Source: Isoetes taiwanensis (Eukaryota; Streptophyta; Lycopodiopsida; Isoetales; Isoetaceae). Taken from it: 64,000 nt of DNA. Location: assembly GCA_021234155.1 (NCBI GenBank), contig JAJEKV010000031.1, positions 15,247,748 to 15,311,747 on the forward strand. The letters are read 5' to 3'. Positions within the stretch are counted from its first letter, which is position 1. The number at the start of each line of letters is the position of its first letter. Under the pieces are notes generated by a model, which had not been told where the DNA came from, made no database searches, and saw nothing but the letters and a program-made list of their open reading frames with translations. Below, piece after piece: positions 44,910-56,806 of this stretch. A program made the position numbers and the translations under genes.

Positions 44910-46460
44910 GTACATGCATAAACAAGTTATTGCGGAGGTTCATGTTACAACATCCACTTCAAAAGAAAGAATTAAAAAATCTATTTATTCCAGCTTGGAT
45001 GGGGAGTTTAGCGCTATTATTTAGGGCTAAAAATGACGTCATTTATGCCACTCATAGCGTGCAAGGACCCTGAAGCTATTTCATCACGTGCTAGGAACGC
45101 CAACATTTTTCTCAATAAAACAGTATTGTTATTAACAATCTTAATGCTATATAAGGAAGGGATTAGTGATAAGGAAAGTTCTACATTAAAAAAGAACTTT
45201 ATATGCGCCCCCGTATATCGTTCATTTTATTTTCTCCACATCATATCTCAATTAATTAAAACGCAAGGGCAAATAATTATGCATATGCAAATGCTAGAAA
45301 ATGTCATGACATGTAGATTAAACAAATTTGTTGCTACTTCCTTAAATGTGTGCATATCTCTACAATTTAAAGAGCTAAGGCATTATACAAAATATACTTG
45401 CTCTTTGTTTGGCTAACAACCAATACTTGATACTTTACAATTTCTTTGGTTTGCATTCAATGTATATGGTCCCCATGAAGTAGATAGAGTAGATGGCTCC
45501 ATCAGTTTGTCCGCATGTTTATAGATAACTTGCTTGGGGCTTAAAACATTGTTAGCCTAACGTAATAATTTATTATCAAAAATCTCTATATACATGATGG
45601 AAGACGACAACGATAAACTCTACATAAGAAATTGCAAATAGAGTCCATGCCTAATGTTTGGCATATTTCTTTCTAATAGTACAAAAAATAAATATCTAAT
45701 CTATTAGAACATTTAGATCCAAATAACTTAATTAAGATATTCGTGACATATGATAATAACTTTAGGCATAGAAGATTGATCCCAGCCAAGACTTGCAGGA
45801 AGTATTTCGAACTTGCATGAAGTATCCTATCATCCCATCCTATTACAGTTTAACACGGGCATAGAAAATTGATCTCACAATAGGCTGCACATAGTATCTT
45901 ATTCTCTGACAAGTATGTATAATGGATCTAATTGATAGGTGGATTGGCAATGTTGTATCTTCCTAAGAATATTCTTCTAGCTTTGTCCCATGTGAACTAT
46001 ATAATTCAATAATACTGGAACGTGCAGTCATACCATAAAATAATTTGACCTAAGGTTATGCAATAAAAGACCATCAAAAGCTTTGCATCCATTAATTATA
46101 GTGCATATGGGATAACAAAATTGTCACATCAAGCATGAATGCTTTATTCAAAGTAAAAAGTGGAAAAAGAAAAAAAAGATTGCATTCTCATGTTCAAACA
46201 CCAGTATTATTGAAGCTTCAAGCCAGTTGTCAGTTGTCTAGTGGAAATGCCTGAATTGTTGTATATAAGATATATGTGGCAAAAATGGAAATTTTGTGCT
46301 CCATTATTGCTTATACAATCTTTAAGTGCAAATTTCCATGCTCCAAATCTTTTTTAGTATTATACAACCACCCCTTTAAATTGTTAGTAAGCATCACAGT
46401 ATATTTTTTATAACTAGAATGATCCAAACCTATAATACATATATGTGGTATCACCCAATG
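44910..46460. other. Gene-free, AT-rich stretch
   Basis: No gene or repeat recognised; the frames at 44,819-45,416 show no family features. Confidence 0.4.
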
Positions 46461-46469
46461 GAACTACTC

Positions 46470-46650
46470 CAGGTGTGACGACCATACGGATATTCGTATT
46501 ATACGAACATTATACTCGTATGTACAAAAGACAGTCGTCACACGGATGCAAAAGGGTAGTTGCACAAAGTAAGGTTTGAACTCGCATCTTTCGAGTTGTG
46601 AGTCACACATTTTTGTCAAGGGCCCTACCAATATTTGTTAAAGATATTTT
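46470..46650 (-). mobile_element. Short hairpin followed by SINE-like sequence
   Basis: GTGTGACGAC (46,473-46,482) and GTCGTCACAC form the arms of a hairpin about 70 bases across. Just after, on the reverse strand, TGGTAGGGCCCTTGACA (A-box-like) and GCGAGTTCAAACC (B-box-like, complement of about 46,575-46,587) are spaced as in a tRNA-derived SINE. No tail or target duplication could be fixed. Confidence 0.4.
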
Positions 46651-46699
46651 CTCATGTCTTTCTCATATGCGGGAACAAAATATTTTTACCCCAGTTATT

Positions 46700-47420
46700 G
46701 TGATTCCTTCGCAAAATATTCCTTGCCGCAGAATCACCAGGCCGCAACCCCGTTATCCGTACCCGAAGCCCCGTTTTCCGTACCTGACAGGGTCGCTTTC
46801 AGGGGATATATACCTTCCGGCGGTATCACAGCAGTATTCTCCCTTGCGACGGAATCTCGCCTGAGTTATTCCACGAGACGGAATCACTACGCAAATGTAT
46901 TCCTCCGGAAGGTATCACGAAGGACGTGATTATTCCGCCAGACATCACAACCATGCTATTCCGCCAGATGGAATCTCGAATGTCTGATTCCGTGAGATGG
47001 AATCACAGCTTACGTATTACGCCAGGTGGAATCACAACGTGACTATTCCACCGGATGGAATAACGGCCACGCGATTCACTCCTGTGGAATCACAAATGTC
47101 CGATTCTTCGAGACGGAATCACCGCGAATATATTCCGCCGGATAGAATCACAACATCATGGCAATTCCGCAAGATGGAATCACGGCCATGGATTCAGCCC
47201 CGTGGAATCACCACTGCGCGATTCTTCTAGATGGAATCACGACGAATGCATTCCGCCCGACGGTATCACAACAGCGCTATTCCGTCGAATTGAATCACAC
47301 CGGAGCGATTCCGCCGGATGGAATCATTCCCCCGTGATTCCGCAAGATGGAATCACTCCTGCGTGATCCCGCAGGATAGAATCACTCCCCAGGTGATTCC
47401 GATACAGGTGATTCTGCAGG
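46700..47420 (+). repeat. Left subterminal hairpin array
   Basis: About 18-20 units of 33-37 bases each carry a short inverted repeat, ideally GTGATTCC-(about 7)-GGAATCAC, for example at 47,309-47,326 and 47,334-47,354. Unit sequence varies, but the pairing between the two halves is kept in most. The unit nearest the terminus overlaps the inverted repeat itself. Confidence 0.85.
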
Positions 47421-47567
47421 AACGACAGGTGGATGCATCCGGTCCGTTCGCGGAAACCGGTTGACGGACATTGTGGCGTCGTGAGTTCGTCCGGCCTGTG
47501 GACGTCAGTGTGTCGATTCCACCGGACGGAATCACCTGCGTATGTTTGGCACTGGAACTCCTCGATC

Positions 47568-50345
47568 ATGGACCGCGAAGAGAAGATTGAGGAGGCAAGT
47601 GCCTGGAACACTGTCCAGTTCCATCTCTTTGTTGTGGCTAAGCTCTAATTACGCTTCCTGTGGCAGGTGCAAGCAGAGATTTGGCAAACAAACCCTGCAG
47701 AAGGGCATTTTGACCACAGTCGGCTGCCCTGGACGGTTCTAGAGCACCAGGGTCCTGATCTGGATGGAGGAGGCACTCAATTGGTGTGGGTTTCCTATAT
47801 TCCCACCTCACGAGTCCCGGATTTCATTGCTGGGGAGCAAAAAAATGGGGATGCACCCTGCAACTTCTATATAAGAAGCTCTCAAATTAATAAGGGGCTA
47901 TCAAAACCAGGCATCCGGACATATCTTTCTCTGAAAAGGTATGCAGTTCTTTAGTTTTGTAGATTACACATGGAAATTAAAGCATGGCTGATTCATCCTC
48001 AATGGTGGAAAGCGTGTCTTCGGTGTAGTTTTGGGCCCCAAGACAATTCTGGGAACACCCATGTTGTGGAAGATCGACCTCCTCCTCCAGGGCAAAGGAG
48101 GAGGAGGGTTCAAAGGGGGGAGAGTGTTAGAAGGGGATGCCAATGTCATTTCACTTTGAGACAGCTCTACCTTCTTCCGGAAACCACTCAAATTACCTAC
48201 CACAAATGGGATCATGTGAACCAGCAAGGTCAAATTTGCCACGGTAAAGCTTTAGCTGCTGAGAAAGGGTTGAGGTATAGGCTGGCTCCGTGGCTGACGG
48301 ATGAAAAGAGAGAATGGATCAAACAAAAGCTATTGCATTACATTGCACCTAAAATGGTGATGAATATCCACCAAGAAAGAGTGAGCTTGAAGAAGGAACT
48401 ACTTGGTTTGGAGGGGCTTTCGAGAGATGACATGTTAAAGATGCATGAAATCTACAACATTGAAAAGGGAGTGGCCCGAAATATTTGGAAGTTGCATGAA
48501 GATGAAGCTACAAGCACTCATATGTGGGTGCAACAACACCTCGACAGTGTATTCCATTATGAGCAAGGTGACATCTTCCAATTGGGGGTTATGACTCCCA
48601 CCCAAAGAGGAGCCTTGTTGAGATTTGGAAAGGATAGGGCATTGTGTCTTGACTCCACCTACAAGACAAACGGGATGAGGTAGGGTTGCACCTCTTGCAT
48701 TTCAATGCTCATATAAATTTTTAGCTTCCTTGCTAACATTCTTAAGTTGTGTTGCTATTTTACATTAAAGGTACTACCTCTTCACTATCATTGGATTCGA
48801 TGAGTACTTCAATGGGATGCCTTTGGCTTGGATTATCACGAACTCCCAGAAGAAAGATGCAATTGCAAGATGGCTAGAAGCCATGAAAGTGTGGGTTGAA
48901 CGCCATGACTCAACCTGGAAGCCCTCATGCTTTATCACCGATTCTTGTGATGCCGAAATACATGCAATTAAAAAGGTAACAATGTTTCCACTATGAGCAA
49001 TTTTAAGTGGTTCATTTTGCACACTCTATGAGCATGTGGCATCTCTCTACACTTCAGTTTACCCTAGCGCGGCGCTTGAACCTTTGCATCCGCATGTGAG
49101 AAGAGATCTGGTTGAAGTGGTTAGTCAAGAACGTGAAGAACAAGGAGATAAGGAACCAAATGTTTAAGGAATTGGGTGAGATTATGTATGGAATCAAGTG
49201 TCCCCCAGGTAACAATGACTATGGAGAGGATTACAATGAGGCTGTTAAAGTAGAAGCTTTGAGAAAGTTGGAAACCCTGAAAGGAAAGTATCCTCAGTAT
49301 CCCAAATTGGCCTCGTACATGAGTCGAGAGTGGACTCGCAATATATGTGAATGGGTGTTGGCCACAAGAATGTTCCCCCATTCAAACCAAGAAACCAATG
49401 CTGCAATAGAGGGTTGGCACAAGATACTAAAGATGCTTTGTGCATCTCCAAATCACAACCCAGCGGGCGGGGAGGATGGACCGCTACTACATATGCTTGT
49501 CAATGAAGTTGAGGCACATACAACATACTCAAGGTAATTTGCAAAAGATAACGTATTTTGTATATTTACGTGTGCACTAACACTCCACGTTGTTTCATTT
49601 ACAAGCACACAGGGGGATGAAAGAGGCTGGTTTTGTCATAAACACATTACAAGAGAAAATTATAGAATCAGCTATTCGAGGGGCGAGGCGCATTTCGGAT
49701 GATGCAGTCACCTTTGTAGACCTTGAAGGAGGGGAGGCATATGTCCAGACTCTTGATCTCAACCGCCAACCGTACTTTGTGAGTGGGGCACATAGGAATT
49801 GGGCGAGTTGTGATTGCCCATGGGGTGCCAAAGGTAACCTTTGCAAACACCAAGTTAAGGTTATCCAACTAATGGACAGTTACAAAGAGCAGGACATCTT
49901 GAAGGTTCTAGGTTCCGATTATGGAAATGCAAGTGGTGGCATGGAGCACTTGCGCCCTTGTACACCTGGGGTCCCCCGGAGATTCACACAAGAGATAGTT
50001 AGTCTAGAGGATGACATTCTCCCTATGAAGAAAGTTGGGTTGGCCGTGAGGGAAGCTAGGGCCTCACTAGAATCGTGTGTTGCAATCGGTTATGGGGCCG
50101 GGCCTCCAAGGATCCCACCTCCTCATAGCCACAGAGGGTGATCTTTGAGACAAGTCGACACCAGGCTTGAGAGGATGGACGAAGAGGCCTATGACACAAC
50201 TATATCGTCTTTGTCAGTGCTGGAGGAAGAGGAGGCATATGGAACGAGCCTTGCAAGGATGAAGCCACTCTTGGAAATAGGGAAGAGGGGGCCAAAGGAC
50301 AAGAAACGGAGTTGGAAGGAAGTTGAGATGGAGAGCCTTGCTTAG
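47568..50345 (+). pseudogene. MULE-type D-D-E transposase with SWIM zinc finger
   Basis: Likely start is ATG 47,568 (MDREEKIEEASAWNTV), with exons to 48,679, 48,771-48,975, 49,058-49,533 and 49,613-50,345; donors and acceptors are canonical GT-AG and phases fit. Features in order: a Cys/His N-terminal region (RRGCQCHFTL..TYHKWDHV..ICHG); catalytic D in ALCLDSTYKTN (Asp 48,651); second D in CFITDSCDAEIHA (Asp 48,940); E in NAAIEGWHKILK (Glu 49,409); SWIM CxCx(n)CxH (CDCPWGAKGNLCKH, 49,809-49,850); acidic/basic tail. Breaks: in-frame stops at 47,646, 47,952, 49,097 and 50,139, and frame slips around 49,088-49,110 at CTGG-like sites. Some may be base-calling errors. It would cut at the inverted repeats of the 15 kb element. 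Confidence 0.85.
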
Positions 50346-50399
50346 ATGGTTTGTAATATCTTGAGTTTTGCACAAATACTATGGTTTTTAATTTGATGA

Positions 50400-51540
50400 G
50401 TTTAGCACAAGTACTCTATATAGAAATACTCTGTGTACAAATACACAATGTATTAATACTCTATGTATAAGTACTCTATTTTGTAAAACTACACGTATAA
50501 ATACCATGTGTACAAAATACTATACGTATAAATACTCTGTGTACAAATACACAATGTATTAATACTCTATGTATAAGTACTCTATTTTGTAAAACTACAC
50601 GTATAAATACCATGTGTACAAAATACTATAATGATAAATACTGCGGTACAAATACACAATGTATTAATACTCTATGTATAAGTACTCTATTTTGTAAAAC
50701 TACACGTATAAATACCATGTGTACAAAATACTATATGTAGAAATACTCTGTGTACAAATACACAATGTATTAATACTCTATGTATAAGTACTCTATTTTG
50801 TAAAACTACACGTATAAATACCATGTGTACAAAATACTATACATTATAAATACTGCGTACAAATACACAATGTATTAATACTCTATGTATAAGTACTCTA
50901 TTTTGTAAAACTACACGTATAAATACCATGTGTACAAAATACTATAAGTATAAATACTCTGTGTACAAATACACAATGTATTAATACTCTATGTATAAGT
51001 ACTCTATTTTGTAAAACTACACGTATAAATACCATGTGTACAAAATACTATACGTATAAATACTCTGTGTACAAAGACACAATGTATTAATACTCTATGT
51101 ATAAGTACTCTATTTTGTAAAACTACACGTATAAATACCATGTGTACAAAATACTATAATGATAAATACTCGTGGTACAAATACACAATGTATTAATACT
51201 CTATGTATAAGTACTCTATTTTGTAAAACTACACGTATAAATACCATGTGTACAAAATACTATATGTATAAATACTCTGTGTACAAAGACACAATGTATT
51301 AATACTCTATGTATAAGTACTCTATTTTGTAAAACTACACGATAAATACCATGTGTACAAAAATACTATCATTATAAAATACTGCGTGTACAAATACACA
51401 ATGTATTAATACTCTATGTATAAGTACTCTATTTTGTAAAACTACACGTATAAATACCATGTGTACAAAATACTATACGTATAAATACTCTGTGTACAAA
51501 TACACAATGTATTAATACTCTATGTACAAGTACCAATAAT
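50400..51540 (+). repeat. 106-bp minisatellite, about 10 units
   Basis: Units of about 104-108 bases carry 'aatactctgtgtacaaatac', 'acaatgtattaatactctatg', 'tattttgtaaaactacacg' and 'aaataccatgtgtacaaaatac'. Each is itself built of GTATAAATAC/GTACAAATAC sub-repeats. Units are almost identical except at the 'actatacgta' junction. The array starts about 55 bases after the transposase gene. It is related to the ACGTATAAATACTAT arrays at 52.75 and 56.03 kb. Confidence 0.9.
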
Positions 51541-51659
51541 CCCATGTATATCACGTTTATACTCCATGGACAAATTCAAAATTCACATGTGTAAATGCAA
51601 AATTCCATTAGAAAATAGAGAACTATTTGTATGTCCAATGGTCGAAAGAAATCCCTAAA

Positions 51660-51870
51660 GTCGTCAACTGTCCGGTGGAATCACCAATTGGTGATTCCAT
51701 GCCATGGAATCCCCTCCGCCATCATTGCATGCCGCAGGCAATGATGCTCCTTCAAGTCAGATGTCAAGTCAGATCTGCCATTCTGAAGGACGGCCAACTG
51801 ACGCACGCAATGTGTGGTGATTCCACTACACAGAATCACAGGTGGTGATTCCACCCCACAGAATCAACCT
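51660..51870 (+). repeat. Small internal hairpin array
   Basis: Several GGAATCACC..GGTGATTCC hairpins (for example 51,677-51,709 and 51,817-51,865) precede the first cargo gene. They are the same motif family as the terminal arrays. Confidence 0.75.
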
Positions 51871-51959
51871 TGGGCATCGGACCAACACCATCCTCTTAGT
51901 ACTCACAATTCTCTGGAAGACGCTCCTTTGAGGCGCTTCGATCTTCGTCTGTTCCAGCC

Positions 51960-52520
51960 ATGGCCGACTGCCCCCCAGTAGCCATACTCGACGGGGACCT
52001 CGTGGTGGACCTCGGTTTTACGAGCGCTCAAAGATTGCGTGCTCGAGAATCTGGCAGGAGCGCCTCGAGTCGAGCATTGGTAGACGTCCGCCCATTCCCT
52101 CGCCGCCATACTATCGGGACAGGGTTGTGAATGCATCAGGATTCCTGTGAAGGTTTCCAACGTTTCACACATCCCTGGGCACGAGACGCTTGATGAAGAG
52201 TGGGCAAAGAATCTGTTTGCCTACGTTAAGGAGACGGAAGTGCCGAAGGAAGAATCTGCTAAATGCGGCCGCAAAGATTCTGCTGGTTCAAAGGCAGTGA
52301 AGGTGGAGTGCAAGGATGAGCCGATGATCCGGTGGAATTTGCTTTCCTTTCCCTGGCCGCAAGGACACAAGTTTTGGGAGGGTTGACTGGTCTACCAACA
52401 AGGTGTGAGTTCATACACTGCTGTTCATTTGATGTCCTGTATTGTTGCTGCAACTAATGTTCTTTATTGCTGCTGCATGAATTACGCAGAAAAAACGAGC
52501 CCGCCCCAGTTACAGTGCAT
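51960..52520 (+). pseudogene. Cargo protein, MADCPP family, plus-strand member
   Basis: ATG 51,960 begins MADCPPVAILDGDLVVDLGF. After a frame slip (about 52,090-52,140) IPVKVSNVSHIPGHETLDEE, then WAKNLFAYVKETEV, follows to about 52,320. After another slip the text KDTSFGRVDWSTNK ends at a donor (AAG|GTGTGAG, about 52,403). A likely last exon after CGCAG (about 52,489) reads KKRARPSYSA and stops; it is basic, like a nuclear localisation signal. It is paralogous to the reverse-strand genes at 54.1 and 57.4 kb, sharing the MADCPP start, the IPGHE..D.EWA.NLFA block and the KD.S.GR..W.S.K end. Function unknown. Confidence 0.6.
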
Positions 52521-52749
52521 AGCTCGCGACTATCAATGATGGAGGACCGTCCTTTTTTTGGTTTCTGTTCAGAACACTTCTGTTGATTTTAGATTTCCTG
52601 TTAGCTACCTTGCTGCACGCCTTCTTATGAGAATACAGACTTAAGTTAATTGATGTGCAATCTCTTCAGTTGGCTTCAAATTCTATGCATATTCTGAATC
52701 TACATATTGTAATTTTTGATGAGTTCTGCACAATATGAGTTTCTGATAT

Positions 52750-53160
52750 GATATGTGCAAAATACTATACGTATAAATACTATACATATAAATACTATAC
52801 GTATAACTACTACACGTATAAATACTATACGTATAACTACTATGAGTACAAACACAAAATCTGCAAATACTATGCATATAAATACTATACGTATAAATAC
52901 TATGAGTACAAACACACATTCTGCAAAATACTATACGTATAAATACTATACGTATAAATACTATGAGTACAAACACACATTCTGCAAAATACTATACGTA
53001 TAAATACTATACGTATAAATACTATGAGTACAAACACACAATCTGCAAAATACTAAACGTTTGAATACTATCTGTATAAAATACTAAACGTATAAATACC
53101 ATGTGTAGAAAATACCATAAGTATAAATACTCTGTGTACAAAAACATAATATATTAATAC
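52750..53160 (+). repeat. ACGTATAAATACTAT tandem array, copy 1
   Basis: Short 14-16-bp units (TACGTATAAATACTA) alternate with 'gagtacaaacacacattctgcaaaatac'. The YTYKYYTYK-type frames here are translations of the repeat. From about 52,788 this belongs to the first 3.24 kb duplication unit. Confidence 0.9.
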
Positions 53161-53567
53161 TCTGTGAAGAGGCACTCGAAGCATGTAGACAATACTCTAT
53201 GTATAATACTTGAAGTACAAATACTCCCATGTATATCACGTTTATACTGCGTATGGAATCACGTTTAATCCTGCGTATGGAATCACAACCAGAAACAGGG
53301 AAGCAAATACAGTTGAGATGCATGCATTCCATGAGATGCTTTAATGCATGATACTGGAGGCACTAACACTTGCACATTGAACAGCCATAATCTCGATTCA
53401 TATTTATAAATAAGCGTCGCACCAAAAAAAAAACAGCAGTTTTTAACGGACAGGGTCTAGCAGCACGGTTCAACCAAAAAAAGAAACACCAGGGTTTAAC
53501 AGACAGTGATTCTCAGACATGTATGGATGCTCAAAAGGAAACTGCCAAAAAGATGACAATGTCTGCT

Positions 53568-54146
53568 TCATTCGTTATCAGCAGCTAGCCAGTGGAGGTG
53601 TGGGAACGCTTCCTCTGGATCAAACATGCAATTAGTTACATCCAGCAAAAAAGAAAAATCGTGAAGCAAGAGGCGCAGATGGCTAACCTTGACGCTGGTC
53701 CAGTTAGTTCGACCGGTTGATGGGTCCTTGCGGCAAAGCAACGGGGAACACGGTCGCCATCTTCGCTTCATCGAACTCAAAACGCAGCGTCCTTGCAAGC
53801 CTTCGATGGACTGGACATCCGCATGCACGATGGCTTACCAGTTGAATGAAGAAATGCAAACAAATTCCCGGCCCATTCAATCGCCACATTCTTCGTGACC
53901 GAATTCCGAACCCCTAGATACTTTAACTCGAATTTTCGAGCCATTGGACTTCCTCAAAGGCACCCTCACGCAATCGCAGCCCTCTTGCCTCGGTATGGCG
54001 ACGGAAACTGGCGGCACCTCTTGCAGCGACCGACTTCGAAGACGATCCTGCAGGCTCTCGAGCCTGCAGTTGTGGAAATTATCCAAGAAACGAAGGTCAA
54101 TCATGAGAAACCCGTTCTCTATAACAATTGGGGGGCAGTCCGCCAT
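53568..54146 (-). pseudogene. Cargo protein, MADCPP family, copy in duplication unit 1
   Basis: Same gene as 56,807-57,385 but with frame breaks near 53,830-53,905 and 53,740-53,770. It begins at ATG 54,146 (MADCPPIVIENGFLMIDLRF) and stays open to about 53,880. The breaks coincide with places where unit 2 has CCAGG or CTGG and unit 1 has CCG. They may therefore be sequence errors rather than mutations. Confidence 0.65.
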
Positions 54147-54369
54147 TCCTAGAAGCCGGCAACTGATGTTAGAGCAGGCGAAGAGCGCATTAAAGAAATT
54201 CCTTACCAACCCGCCAAAAGAAGCGAAAATTCCTTACCGAACCACACGAAACCACGGGAACTATCGCGAAAGATATGGCCTAACAATCGGATCGGCGGGC
54301 CGCGCGACTAAGCACCAAAACCAGAACATATGATTGAATTGAAAGCGCCAGAAGCTTGTTCGTCGGGCT

Positions 54370-54880
54370 TCTACGAATTCCGCCCGACGGAATCACCGAC
54401 TAGGGCTAAATTCGCTGTCAGTCTAGGGGCCAACGTGGCACCGTGGCATTCGTCGACGTCGCGTCACTTCAGTTTGGCACGAATCATAGCAGTGAAGGCC
54501 TGTCCGTCGGGGCTACGAAATTCCGCCCGACGGAATCACCGAATCGATTGACTAAATTATTTGTCCGGAGCCAACGTGGCACCGGGCATTCGTCAACGCC
54601 GCTCGATGAGAGGAGGGCAATAGATGGCGGCGCTTGGCGCTTATTACGCACGTCGCAAGAATGATGGTCGGAACCACGGACTTGTGATTCCACGGAAAAA
54701 GAATAACGGCAAAGTGTGATTCCACGGAATTGAATAACGCACGAGTGATTCCACGGAATGGAATCACCAAAGTGTGATTCCACGGACTGGAATCACCGTG
54801 GTGGTGTGATTCCACGGAATTGAATCACCGTGGCGTGATTCCACGGAATGGAATCACCGCGGTGTGATTCCAGGGCGCGG
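54370..54880. repeat. Internal hairpin array, duplication unit 1
   Basis: TTCCGCCCGACGGAATCACC units lie at 54,380 and 54,520. Then 'gtgattccacggaatggaatcac' units with 27-30-base spacing run from 54,683 to 54,875, six to seven in a row. Same motif as the termini. Confidence 0.85.
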
Positions 54881-54889
54881 AATTCGACC

Positions 54890-56025
54890 TAGATTCAAAT
54901 TCAAAAAAGTTCCCGCTCCAAAATCTTTCGAATTCAAATTCAAAAAACTTCATCAGTTCATGTACAATGGTATGGATTCCTGTGGAAATAAAACCAAACA
55001 AAGCCGGGAATTGTTGTTCTCTGTTCAATAGCAAGGTTGAAATCATGGGCCATTTTTCCTCGACGGCCCTCCTCGGTCCAATCTCCCAGGGTAGATGAAA
55101 TGTGCTTTTCCTTTGGTTTGGGACGCAAATAAATAACTTCTGACATGATGAAGAAATGTCGACCTTGTCATGTCGATTTCCCTCCGCCCAAACCATTTGG
55201 ATGTGTCAATGACCCGCAAGGGCGCGGTTTAGAATGAAACATCACAAAATTAAGTAAAATTGCATACATAACACTCACGTAAATGATCTTTCGAAGTTGC
55301 AAATGTCCAAAGAAGAACCTCTTCACAAAACAAATTGTGTATATCCCACAATCCTAGGAGTTCTCCTGCTGGGGCACATTCAAGGGGACACAGGGGGCAT
55401 TGTGCAGGCTCGAGGATTCAAAATTCCATCTCTTCATAATGTCTGCTATGAAACTGAGCGCAAACATAGCAATCAGGGAAGGCCAATTCGATAGGAAAGC
55501 TGTAAAATTCATCTTACATGGTCGCGAAAGATCTTAAGTTGGAGTGCATGGGCGCCATTGAATCTAGATGCAGCACCACTGGGCACGGGGTTTGAAGCCT
55601 CCGGCTTGCCTCTTCGTTGGATACCAATATAAACAAGCTCCAGTGGTTGCTGCAAAACAAGTTTATGAAATCGAATTGCCTACCTCTTAACTCGAAATCG
55701 AATTGTATACCTGCTCATAACTGGGAAGTAGTAGAAACCGACATTTTGCATCCGCCAATTCTGCCCGCTAAAAGGTTTGGGTGGGATTAGATTACTGAAA
55801 ATTTCATAGGCACCTGACTGACCCTCCAAAGAGTTTTGCAAGAAGAGGCCGAAGGCCGCGGGATGGATGAAAACATGCTGGCACCTCTTATTCTGGGGGA
55901 TGGCATGAATTAAGGCTCTGTGAAGGGCATTCTACAGTCAGTGAATGATATTGTCAAACGAAACGAAAAATCAGCTTTGAACTTACAGAAGATAGGCACC
56001 AACGCATTCCTCGTTGATTCTGCAG
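54890..56025 (-). pseudogene. Exon-like segments of a cargo gene (unit 1)
   Basis: On the reverse strand, NALHRALIHAIPQNKRCQHV then FIHPAAFGLFLQNSL and NLIPPKPFSGQNWRMQNV (about 55,928-55,712) is open and ends at a donor (AGCAG|GTATAC). Next comes QPLELVYIGIQRRGKPEASN (about 55,655-55,515), then a Cys-rich piece (CYVCAQFHSRHYEEM, later CPLCPLECAP, about 55,490-55,290, with one stop), then VIDTSKWFGRR.. or its relic (about 55,210-55,000). Together they look like downstream exons of a gene whose first exon would resemble the zinc-finger exon at 60.7-59.6 kb. Function unknown. Confidence 0.45.
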
Positions 56026-56806
56026 TCCATATAAATACTATACGTATAACTACTACACGTATAAATACTATACGTATAACTACTATGAGTACAAACACAA
56101 AATCTGCAAATACTATGCATATAAATACTATACGTATAAATACTATGAGTACAAACACACATTCTGCAAAATACTATACGTATAAATACTATACGTATAA
56201 ATACTATGAGTACAAACACACATTCTGCAAAATACTATACGTATAAATACTATACGTATAAATACTATGAGTACAAACACACAATCTGCAAAATACTAAA
56301 CGTTTGAATACTATCTGTATAAAATACTAAACGTATAAATACCATGTGTAGAAAATACCATAAGTATAAATACTCTGTGTACAAAAACATAATATATTAA
56401 TACTCTGTGAAGAGGCACTCGAAGCATGTAGACAATACTCTATGTATAATACTTGAAGTACAAATACTCCCATGTATATCACGCTTTATATCGCGTATGG
56501 AATCACGTTTAATCCTCGCATTATGGAATCACAACCGGAAACAGGGAAGCAAATACAGTTGAGATGCATGCATTCCATGAGATGCTTTAATGCATGATAC
56601 TGGAGGCACTAACACTTGCACATTGAACAGCCATAATCTCGATTCATATTTATAAATAAGCGTCGCACCAAACAGCAGTTTTTAACGGACAGGGTCTAGC
56701 AGCACGGTTCAACCAAAAAAAGAAACACCAGGGTTTAACAGACAGTGATTCTCAGACATGTATGGATGCTCAAAAGGAAACTGCCAAAAAGATGACAATG
56801 TCTGCT

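Larger units (their letters stand above)
52788..56031. repeat. 3.24 kb tandem duplication, unit 1
   Basis: The sequence from the ATATAAATACTATACG array to ATTCTGCAGTCCA repeats at 56,032-59,265. Long tracts are identical; differences are short indels and substitutions concentrated at CAG/CTG and GC-rich sites. The unit carries a short tandem array, a MADCPP-family gene, a hairpin array and several exon-like segments, all on the reverse strand except the repeats. Confidence 0.9.

Noticed and set aside
50400-51540. CRISPR-like array of regular repeats
   Set aside because: Units are about 106 bp and contiguous with no unique spacers; this is a eukaryotic minisatellite.
52683-53003. Frames of YTYKYYTYK or IRIVFIRIVF type (also at 55.9-56.2 kb)
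   Set aside because: Translations of the ACGTATAAATACTAT tandem array.
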